The notes under the pieces: generated by a model
Told to the model about the DNA's origin: nothing
Seen by the model: only the letters and a program-made list of their open reading frames with translations
The model's database searches: none
Assembly: GCF_037392515.1 (NCBI RefSeq)
Contig: NC_090285.1
Coordinates: 1,801,501-1,865,500, forward strand
Origin: Haliotis asinina
Taxonomy: Eukaryota > Mollusca > Gastropoda > Lepetellida > Haliotidae
DNA: 64,000 bases
Direction: 5' to 3'
Shown: piece after piece, positions 36,515 to 45,853 of the stretch
Layout of the letters: each line of letters starts with the position of its first letter
Numbering within the stretch: the first letter of the stretch is position 1
Translations under genes and position numbers: made by a program

Positions 36515-37600
36515 CCCGAATACAGAGAACACGCCATTGGATTGCCCAGCAGAGCCATTGCCCGAAGGTTTGAATGCCATCATTCCACAATCTTGAGACT
36601 GGCCCAACGTTTCCAACAAACGGGGTCCACCACGGGTCGACCAAGACCGGGGCGGCAACGTGTGACCACGGCTTGACAAGACCGACACATTGTCCAACAT
36701 GTGCAGGATCGCACATTGCCAGCTACCCGTGTTGCTGCTGCTGTGAGAGGGAAACATAGGAACATCAGGGTGTACACTGTTCATCGCCGATTGCTCTCAA
36801 CCGGACTTCACGCCAGACGGACCAATACTGACTCGATCACCGTTTACTTTGGTCAAGGCATCACTGACAGTGGCGAATAAAACAATGGCATATGGCTTTG
36901 TTCTCAGACGCATCCAGGTTTCATCTAAGGAACGCTGACGGAAGGTTGAGATAAACATACTGTGTTGGGAAATCAGAGATATATAACGAAATTATAATAG
37001 CTCTAAATTTGATTTAAAACCGAAAGCGTAACCTGATTTTCCAACACAATACGTTTATCTCCATTCTACCATAACCGTGTTATTCAGATTTTAAACAAGT
37101 ACATGATGTGTTTGAAAATCAGAGGTATATAACGGGAACGCTACAATGACTGCATTGTGCAAACTGATCGTTGGGGCGAAGACAGTGTAAGGGTTTTGGA
37201 AGACATAAGCTACCGACACAGGACAGTACTACACGTGTGCAGAGGCAGAATAAATGCCGTGCACCACGGGGACAACGTGTTGGGTCAGACGTCATCAGGA
37301 TCTGCACACGTTTTGAAGAACAAGATAATGCTCAAGCACATACAGCGCGCGTCTCTATGGACTTCTTTCGTCATAACATTGTGCCAGTGCTCGAATGGCC
37401 ATCTATCTGGTCTGATCTTTCACCAGTTTGGGACATTACTGGCCGCCGTCCCCAACAGGGCCCCCAAATGCAAAATCTCCGTCAACTGGAGGCAGCATTG
37501 CAGTGAGAGTGACAAAGGATCCTACAAGCGACAATTCAAAGGCTTATCACCTCTTATCCGACTGCGTTGTACGGCTTGTATTTCTTCGGGGGGAGGACAC
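36515..37600 (+). mobile_element. Tc1-like transposase relic
   Basis: Conceptual translation gives Tc1/mariner text in order: IARRFECHHSTILRLAQRFQ and GSTTGRPRPGRQRVTT (helix-turn-helix and linker), then RVYTVHRRLLSTGL, then after an insertion CIVQTDRWGEDSV, and finally AQAHTARVSMDFFRHN and VLEWPSIWSDLSP. Stops and frame changes are present (for example a stop just after GRQRVTTA, and a frame switch between the last two parts). The last catalytic Glu region (usually NPIEHLWD) is replaced by SPVWDITG, so it is inactive. Interrupted by the small hairpin element at 36,945-37,063. Confidence 0.85.
36945..37063. mobile_element. Hairpin MITE inserted in the Tc1 relic
   Basis: About 119 bp with ~32-bp inverted ends (gagataaacatactgtgttgg at the left against the reverse of ccaacacaatacgtttatctc at the right). 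It splits the Tc1-like relic, so it is the younger insertion. A related partial text (gaaaatcagaggtatataacg) follows at 37,115. Confidence 0.7.
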
Positions 37601-38642
37601 ACCCGTTACATGTATTGACTTTTCGGGTTCACCCCTTGTGCTGCTGTATCAGTTTAATTCAGTTTCTTACAGTCTCTGTGAGTTGTATTGCTTTACTTGT
37701 ATTTGTAATTGGCCGTCCTACAACTATGCTGAAAATCTCATTTCTATGGCATAATCTCTCGCCAACACATTCAGTCAAAGTCGGTTGTGCGTTTTCATAG
37801 CATCTCAGTATATTTTGTCTGTATCGCCTGCATCGTATCAGTCGAGTCCATAAAAAGAAGATGGAAATTTGGGTCAATTCAAAGTTAAGTGATTGAATGT
37901 TGGCATTATGGGTAAGTTCAGACAAATTTAAATCTGCACTTTTATGGACTGAATTGTCAAGTCATACTGCTAGACACATATTATATGATCCTGCGCACTA
38001 AACGCATTTGTGACATTTGTACAACGAATTGGGCGAGTACACTTGGCTGTTACAGGTAGCCTGACGATTATGCACGTGCAATATACATGCTAACCGTGAC
38101 ATGAAATCAACACCGCATATTCCTTCGAATGATAAGACTGCAATTTCAGGCATAGGATACTTATATTCCACGCTAACCTTTAGTTAAGACGAAGACAAAT
38201 AGATGATTGGGGCATTGACAAGCATTTTAGATATTCAACAATTTTGTTTAAAGAAAACCCAGGAAAATGTCATTTGCTTCGTGAAATGGATCGGTGGTCC
38301 TAAACATATTTGCTCAGTATATTGTGTTGATTCAATTCGTTGGGATTGTACCTGTTCCCAAATCGAGTGTGCTATAAGATGCGTGAACCGCACGGGGAAA
38401 ATGAACTTCTCATATTTATCAGACAACCTGTCTCCCTCTTGTTTCAAGTGGATCGTTCTGTGGGGCGTTCCCAAGTATGCAAATTGGGGTCATTTGTCAG
38501 GTCGTGGATCATCTTATATGTGCTTACCAAGTCAACACACTGAAGGTCACGTGACATACGGGTCTCGTCTACCGAGGGATTCATATTTGTAATGTATAAA
38601 ACGTAAAATATTCACAGTAATTTTAACCATTGTAACCAATCG
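37601..38642. other. Gene-free stretch
   Basis: An open frame at 38,203-38,592 (129 codons, plus) has no recognised domain. Nothing else supported. Confidence 0.4.
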
Positions 38643-38738
38643 TTTTTTTTTTTTTTTGGGGGGGGGGGGGGGGGGGTTGGGGGTTTTTTTTGTTTTTGTT
38701 TTTTGTTGTTTTTTTTGTTTGTTTGGGTTTTTTTTATG
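38643..38738. repeat. Homopolymer T/G tract
   Basis: A T15 run leads into about 20 G, then TT, GGGGG, T8 and further T/G-rich text. The G run could form a G-quadruplex. Tract lengths are likely to be assembly-sensitive. Confidence 0.9.
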
Positions 38739-38838
38739 TGTCAATGTGTGAAATACTACAGAAGTACAAATAAAGCTGTCTGCGCATCTGCGCAAGCGCT
38801 ACAGCCAGGTGTTGACGATAACTGGTCGCTAGCCAGTA
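38734..38838 (+). mobile_element. Interspersed repeat family B, copy 1
   Basis: About 105 bp (tgtgtcaatgtgtgaaat ... aagcgctacagccaggt ... actggtcgctagccag) found again in reverse orientation at 55,945-56,051 and partially at about 31,285. No coding capacity; class unknown. Confidence 0.65.
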
Positions 38839-38904
38839 TGTTCCATTGTTAAACATGATGCGCTTGACAAGTACGCATTCTACTCTCCACCACTGAGTCT
38901 AACA

Positions 38905-38986
38905 CAGTCTAAGTAAACTTATAATTAGCCTCCACTACTGTAGTGGAGTGTAACGAAAAGTACTGAGGCTAAGTTTACTTAGACTG
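38905..38986. mobile_element. Short hairpin transposon (MITE), family A copy 2
   Basis: 82 bp with the same ends as 1,317-1,413 (cagtctaagtaaactta ... taagtttacttagactg) and a related centre (tagtggagtgtaacgaaaagtact in parts). Confidence 0.8.
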
Positions 38987-40459
38987 AACAAACATGAAGC
39001 ATAAATGCCGTTGCGGAGCGGTCGCGACTGCGTTACCATTGACTAAGCTAGTTTACGTGCAAAAGAGGAACGTTTAAACGAAACAGGATTTGAAACGTTT
39101 AAGTACTTCATTCTGTCTGGATACACATCTTCATTTGTCAGGAAAACACGTTTACATCTATATTCAATCAAATATTAGGATCACTGGTAGTCGTATTTAA
39201 AGCATATTATATGCTTGTAAAAGTTTCACCCTTTACTCCTGTCTCACAGTATCAGTCGCATGTTGCCTTTGGTTGTTACAACCAAATAAAACGTCATAGA
39301 TCTATGTTTCATCATAGGTGTGGACATATGTAAAATAGTATTATATCTACATAAATACCATTTCCTAAAGGGTAAAACAGTGCTTAATGCTGGCACGATA
39401 CACAAAGTGAAATCCTCGCCACTATTTCGCGTTATCAATGAGTTTTTTTACGCCCCACATAGCAGGATTAATTACGGCCATTGGCGATCGCTTTATCAGT
39501 GTTCTGTCTGACTTAGACCCAACACTAAAACGCAATAGGGATTTCACGCGAAACACTTTTATTTAATTATATTATATGTACACAAAGGCCGTTATATATT
39601 GTCCCTTTAAATCGCAGCTAATGATATCTGGCCACAAAATAGCTTATCAAAGTGTTTCTGTTTTGGGTTCGGCAAAGTGATGCTCAAAGTGAAGAACTTT
39701 TCCTCTATAGTCTCAAAATAATCTTTATCAATGTGTTTGGTCTATGTTCGGTCCAGCTTGGAACAGACAATTTAAATATGTTTACGTTTTGAAAAGTTTC
39801 ACATCTGCATAATCACAAATTCATAGTTTCTAATGATAGGAGACTAGATCTATAAGGTGCTGTAGATTATCCCTTTTTAAAGTAACGCCATCTATGCTAT
39901 ATTCTCAACATCGTCTCTATCACAAGTATTCGGCCCGACTGGGCCCGTTCTTTCAGAAACAACTTCATACAATACTGATCTTTAAACAAACGATGCAATC
40001 GAAACTGCTCCAAATTAACCAGGGAAGATTCAAAAGCTACCTCAAAATAAATACGAAATCAGATGTCTATAAAAATAATAATAGTCTCCTGATACAGTGG
40101 TAAATTAATCATCACAATTTAACACAAAATAAGTGACTTCATATATCGACTGTGTGCACAAACGATAGTGATTAAAATGGCTCTGCTTTATCTCATTTGT
40201 AATCCTAATGGTATGACAAAGAAGTGCCGCTAAATATAGGTAAATATAACACCTGTCCATCTATCACTCACTGAACGTGTTTTACTCGCCCGAGGCATTC
40301 GTGAACAATCGTCGTGTCTGTTTGTAGGGAGCATATTAAAATACTTCAGTTTACATCACGTGTCACCATGTTGTGACATTATAAACTGAAATATATAACA
40401 CAGTGATCTGAAACGATCAACAAACCAGGTGAGCCATTTGTTGCCGTTCAACCAGCGCA
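38987..40459. other. Gene-free stretch
   Basis: A+T-rich; nothing recognised. Confidence 0.45.
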
Positions 40460-40624
40460 GATCCTGGTTAGAATTGGTCTTCAGCCAGTGCAGATCCTGG
40501 TTAGAATTGGTCTTCAGCCAGTGCAGATCCTGGTTAGAATTGGTCTTCAGCCAGTGCAGATCCTGGGTAGAATTGGTCTTCAGCCAGTGCAGATCCTGGT
40601 TAGAATTGGTCTTCAGCAACCCAT
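40460..40624. repeat. 33-bp tandem repeat derived from a SINE head, 5 copies
   Basis: The unit gatcctggttagaattggtc plus ttcagccagtgca starts at 40,460, 40,493, 40,526, 40,559 and 40,592 and then runs into a SINE body. All frames read through it as short repeated peptides; not a gene. Confidence 0.9.
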
Positions 40625-40735
40625 GATTGTAGTAAACGTATCTTCGTATCTCAGATGCATAAATCGATGCTCATATTGTTGATCACTGGACTTTCTGATC
40701 CAGACTCGATTGGTTACAGACCGCATAGCAGGAAG
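40600..40735 (+). mobile_element. CACT-tail SINE body, truncated copy
   Basis: Collinear with 33,395-33,600 (cttcagcaacccatg, aatcgatgctcatattgttg, tccagactcgattggttacag), but lacking the CACT tail. Confidence 0.7.
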
Positions 40736-41254
40736 AGCGGAGTGAAAGAACGAATTAACTTCTGTTTTGGTACTCTTGTAACCATTACATACGAAAGACT
40801 TAAAATCTAGTGGTTAATTCATACCGAGCGATGAAAAGTTGCCAGAAAGAAGCAGATTACGTAACTCTATCGCCAGGGAACTGCAGCCAACCAGAAGTGA
40901 CATGTGAGAAAGGGTTTTCAGTTACTTGTACAGAAAATGTGTAAGAAGAACTTACGAGCTTGTGTTTTCTGGTGGACACGTGAACTTAGTTAACTTTTGG
41001 AGAAATTTCTCATAACATAACAATTTCACTCTTGGAGGCGAGGTGGATGTCGGGATAATGCTACTAACAATGTTTGTGTCACTTCGACCACAACCCTGAT
41101 TGAAGAAATCGAAGTTGTGTCATGCAAAATCCTTTTCGTCATCTAGTGTGGTTACTACTACCAGTAAGTCGTTTTGATTGTTTTTAACTCCATGAAAACA
41201 AATCTAAATACAATTTTCTATCTTGGAAGCGTGGTAGGTGTCTAACCAACCGAT

Positions 41255-41830
41255 TTAATATATATCACAGGCTACCACAATAGTCACTTCGCACCCACAA
41301 ACAGCAGCCTTTATTGTTGTGGATCTGTTCACTAAAGTCTCAAAGATACTTTGTATGGCAACAATAACAGCCCGGCACAGAAAGTCGACCAAGGCGCTCG
41401 TTCTACAGTACCTTGGCAGTTCCAAAGTTGTGGAAGTGTCTGAGGCATATTTTGATGTTGACGCACGCGTCGATCTAGTCGATCCCAGAGGTGTTCTACT
41501 GGGTTTAGATCTGGTGGTCGAGAAGGCCATGGTAAGACACTGACGTTAGAATAGGCAGTGTACCAGGCCGTGATGCGTGTTGTTGTGTGAAGTAGAGTTC
41601 GGTCCATAATCGGACGCATGTGATGCCTAAGGGAGGACTTGTATGATGTAGCCATTTGCTGTCAAGTTCCCCTTAACCACCACGAAATCAGATCATTGAG
41701 TGCTGGATATCGCACCCCAGACCGTGACTCTGTCCTCACCCAGTCTGTAAACTCACTGTCTTCCATCTCGCTGGTGAGGAGAAAATCGCGATTCACTCAG
41801 CGGCACGCAGTCGTGGGATAATGCTTTCCC
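41255..41830 (-). mobile_element. Tc1-like transposase relic, C-terminal part
   Basis: On the minus strand: ANGYIIQVLP-like text, then VLPWPSRPPDLNPVEHLWDR, the C-terminal catalytic block of Tc1-like DDE transposases with the last Glu (NPVEHLWD) still present. The N-terminal half is missing or unrecognisable and the reading changes frame near 41,640. A different copy from 36,515-37,600, in opposite orientation. Confidence 0.85.
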
Positions 41831-42627
41831 CATTTCCAGGCAAAAACGAATGACAAATTAAACACAACGTTTGTCTCTATATAGTGATCGATACCTCGTG
41901 TATGTGCGCTTACGTGCACGTGAATTCTGCTTTGCATGTTTTCTTGGTGGCATTTGGAAATTCTTCAAGCGTTTCTAAAACAAGGGGAAAATTTCAAATT
42001 GCCACGTTTTGAGAAAAAGTTCAAATTGCCACGTTTTGGCGACGAAGCCGTTTCCAATCACACAGGGACGACGTTTGGGTGTATTTCTATTGTTTTTACT
42101 GCAGCTACTTGAGTCCAATATTCTCAAAATCATATTTGCGTTTGTTTGTTTTTAGAGAGTGCAGTACACATTCCTACAAAGGAGTCGTGTCCTGCTTATG
42201 CCATTACACAGGCGACTGTTGGACAGAGACCGACTGAGGGCAATGAAAGATCATTTGTGATCATCCAGAACATCGAAATCGGATCTCTTAGGTTACACAA
42301 ACTGAACTGCTGTCAACAGTGGTACAATCAAACACGTGGGGGTCAGCTTTTTTGTTAAAGGTCACATGCAACCAATAACATTAAAACAAACATGATTAAA
42401 ACATACTGGCAATGTGTTCCATTTCAAAATATGACATCGATAAATAGTCATAAGAAAATACAGACCCTTTTGCTGACATAAAATGTGTGAAAAATGCATA
42501 CACAAGCATAAAATGCATATGCTTTATGAACAGATTATTCTTGTACTTACACATAAATGTGTATGTAGACAAACACTAACACACAAATCTAAATAAACAA
42601 AAATATATACATACGCACGAACACACG
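41831..42627. other. Gene-free stretch
   Basis: A small direct repeat (aaattgccacgttttg twice, near 41,995 and 42,025) is the only structure seen. Confidence 0.45.
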
Positions 42628-42636
42628 TATAAAAGG
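42628..42636 (+). promoter_or_regulatory. TATA box, candidate promoter of the polyketide synthase
   Basis: tataaaagg is a strong TATA match. An initiator-like tcag follows with its A at 42,662, 34 bp from the first T. It is the best promoter-like signal upstream of the PKS on its strand, but 3.2 kb from the start codon, so linkage is inferred. Confidence 0.4.
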
Positions 42637-42661
42637 AGCTGTGGACAATGAGAACATTGTC

Positions 42662-42693
42662 AGCGAGAGACAGTTCACAACAGCACTGTGCAT
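42662..42693 (+). other. Candidate 5' leader exon of the polyketide synthase
   Basis: About 32 bp between the predicted start site and a consensus splice donor (gtaagta at 42,694). It would splice to the strong acceptor at 45,831-45,832 (ttttttctctctctctttaag), giving a leader exon and then the start codon at 45,854. RNA data are not available here. Confidence 0.35.
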
Positions 42694-43404
42694 GTAAGTA
42701 GGTAACTTCCAGTAGGTATGAAATTAGAGAATATTTTTTTTCACATTGTATATTTGGGAATTTATGATGTGTATGTTGATTCTACCTGGATTTCAAAAAC
42801 AGATTAAAGCATCAGATAAGTTTACTTTCAAAAGACCTGTATTCATGCAATAGTGTTAGGCGTGCGTGTACAATAATCATCAGTATCATCACGTATAACA
42901 TGTTTGGGGAGATCTAATTAAATTCTAAAACAATTGCAGCATCGTGAAAGAGTTTTTAATCATGCGATCAGCGTTTGGTTCATATAAGTGGCGTGTAGTG
43001 GTGTCGCCGATATGCAAATATATAATGCTTTGAGTATCTCCACTCACTCCGCCAGTTGCGTCAGATTGCTTGACTGGCACTTAGTTCAGAGAGTCAATGG
43101 TCAAGAGGGCACTCCACATCAAGCATTCAAACATAGTTACTACCATCCATGCTCACTGACAACTTAATGCTCTGATATCTCGGCGTGAGAGCTGGACTCG
43201 ATGAATTAAGTATGCAGCAGATGTACAGACATGTCCCCGTGTTAGGTATAAGACCATAGGGTCGGTGTTACTAAAGTGCCAAAGCAACACCCTGTATTAC
43301 TGACGTGTCCTCGATGGCGTTCACGAAGATCTCCCACCATGTAAGTAGCATTCGTTCGTTCGTTACGTCGTTCGGTCATTGTCATTTGGCAGAATAAGAT
43401 ATCA

Positions 43405-43549
43405 GGGTCCCCTTTCACAAAGCTCTTGTAAGCCTAAGATCTCGTTTCTTTTCTTGTAACATTCGTATTTTCTGTGTTGTAGTAAGTTTCATTGCTAGGA
43501 GAAAAGTTACGAGTTCTTAGGCTTACAAGAGCTTTGTGAAACGGGGCCC
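43405..43549. mobile_element. MITE, family E copy 1
   Basis: 145 bp; ends gggtcccctttcacaaagct and its inverse agctttgtgaaacggggccc, with the inverted repeat continuing through cttgtaagcctaag. No coding capacity. It lies in the inferred PKS leader intron. Confidence 0.8.
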
Positions 43550-44186
43550 AGAGGTAGTCACTTGGTATTTTACTGGTGCTTAGTGATGCATTGCACCCGC
43601 TAGCAGTACGCAGAGGTCACTGCCGTGTTTGACAAAGCACCCTCTCCCATATAGATTTTTACAATTATTGTTTACGTGGCTGCGTTGATCATATATAGTA
43701 TTGTGAGAACAACGTATCGGATGCACATGAGGAAGAAGATTTTGCGATGGGGCTTTGGCCCAGCTTTTTGATGACGATGTCATCGCTCGGTAAAGACAAC
43801 TGTTTTTGACATTCTGAATGAAATAAGACCGTATATTGTACACTTCACTAAAATCTTTCACACACTCTATTGGTAACGCATCGTTATGTGATCTCAAGGA
43901 GTGGGGAGACTGGTGTTTTGAATTGCACCCGATGTCTTACTCTATCATATCACGACCCATTGATAGAAGTGTGAGCACATGGCAGAAATAAATAACTGAC
44001 ATATTTTAGTGTACTGTATGTTTAAAGGCGGTAAAAATTAAAGAAACATATTATGCACAAGCGATATATTCTGATTACGCATGTAAGGAAACAGTAACAG
44101 AGAGTATAACAGATAATGATATTTCCAGAATGTAAATATTGTCACCACAAATAAACGGACATGTATCATCAAGTCACTTTCATGTA
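43550..44186. other. Gene-free stretch
   Basis: Nothing recognised. Confidence 0.45.
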
Positions 44187-44425
44187 ATGAGTGAGTGGGT
44201 GAGTGAGTGAATTTAGTGTTTCATCGCACTCAGCAATATTCCATATATATGGCGGCGGTCTGTAAAATTGTGTCTGAATCAGACAATCCAATGATCATCA
44301 ACGTGAGCATCGATCTGCACTATTGGGAATATAATGCTATTTGTCAACCAAGTCACCCGAGTAGCCGCCTCTTACCACAAGCATGTGTTACTGAAGATCA
44401 GTTCTAGCCCGGATCTTCACGGCTC
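44187..44425 (-). mobile_element. CACT-tail SINE, minus orientation
   Basis: Begins gagtgagtgggtgagtgag (reverse of the CACT tail), then cactcagcaatattcc, ggcggcggtctgt, cgtgagcatcgatctgc and cttaccacaagcatg; reverse of 33,385-33,658. Confidence 0.75.
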
Positions 44426-45436
44426 CATGCAATGAGAGGAACAAATACCAAAACTGAAGTTTGACCAGATAACACGATATTACGATAAACAATTAAATGC
44501 GTCCCCTCAAGTTTCTTTTCTTTACATATCCGAAAGGTTTGCAAAATAGTTATAGTTCCATGTGAAACGACAGATACGTATACAAAGAAACCAGTGTTTA
44601 CCCCGAGAGTCGGAATGCCGTCAACAGACATGACCAATTACATGGTGCCCTCAAAACATGAACCTCAGCAAAATTTGTAATTTCATTGTTTTAACGTTTG
44701 TGCCAGTTAATACACGTTATTGTCCTGAAGCAGGCGAGTTCACATGTATCAGCCACAGTGAAACTGCATCTATTTTCTCCTCATGGGACCTGTACTCATT
44801 GTGTAAGGCTCTTTCACCGTAAGAAGGATTAACTATCGCACGTGACAATTCAACAATGGGAGTATGAACTTGCCTGGGAGCAAAACTAAAACAGAAAAAA
44901 CAGTCAAAATCACCAAGGTACATAAAAACTACTACAAAACAATACATAGGAAACTACTAGGGTCACTAAAATTTAACTGTATAAAACGTGTGTTTCGGTT
45001 TTGTTTATACATAGAAACGTTACCGATTCATCGTAACATAACTGAAATATATTTTCCTAGAACATTTAGGGCCCCAAATCATCACACATGGCATATTAAT
45101 GTCTCATGACTAAATGTGTGAGGAGTGATTTGAGTGGGTAGAAACACACCCACATGGGAGTTTGAGTCATAAATACTAACATGACATGAAATGAGCATGC
45201 AACGTGCATGTTCACTGTATATTAGACATTCAGTGACTGCCTCGCCACACACGATGAGGCACATGGCCGACCAGTGCTTCCAGGGAAATGAGTGTACTTC
45301 TACTCTGATGTTTAGTGATTGTCTCTTCTTGAATACAAACACTGATATACGCTCTGCTCCATGTTCAAACACTTCTTGCCATATATCTTAATATAATAAG
45401 TATGCTACAGAAAAGTATAGACACCACCGATCGCAC
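44426..45436. other. Gene-free stretch upstream of the PKS
   Basis: No exon recognised. Several small open frames on both strands without family resemblance. Confidence 0.4.
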
Positions 45437-45780
45437 ATGTACACACACACTCATGTACAGACATGCACACACAAGCGTAGGTGTGCACATACATGCATAC
45501 CCACACTCACGCGCACATATATACACGCATTCACATGCATGTACATGTATGCACACGCGCAGATTTACATGCACACATGCACACATGCACACACGCATAT
45601 ACATTCACACGCACATAATCAACAGAGACATAGCTTGTGCACAATGTGGGGGTTTCTCACTCTCTCCTCTGTGTGTGTGTGCGTGCGTGCGTGCGTGCGT
45701 GTGTGTGTGTGTGTGTGTGTGCTTGCTTTGCTCCTTTGTTTGTTTGTGTGCTTGCTTTGCTCCTTTGTTTGTTTGTTTTT
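45437..45780. repeat. CA/TG-rich microsatellite zone before the PKS start
   Basis: Imperfect CA-rich repeats (cacacatgcac theme) to 45,620, then gtgcgtgcgtgcgtgtgtgtg from about 45,672, then two copies of a ~26-bp unit (cttgctttgctcctttgttt). It is read through by a long frame joined to the first PKS exon, but that extension is low-complexity and most likely intron or UTR. Confidence 0.9.
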
Positions 45781-45853
45781 GTTTTCGCTTTTGTTTATGT
45801 CCAGTTCAATTTTTTTTCTCTCTCTCTTTAAGAAACAACAGACGGCAAAGAAA

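Noticed and set aside
36345-36784. Minus-strand frames of 93-123 codons
   Set aside because: Mostly antisense of the plus-strand Tc1-like transposase relic.
45437-45853. 139-residue N-terminal extension of the PKS
   Set aside because: It is translated CA/TG microsatellite, and a strong splice acceptor lies at 45,832 just before the KS start codon.
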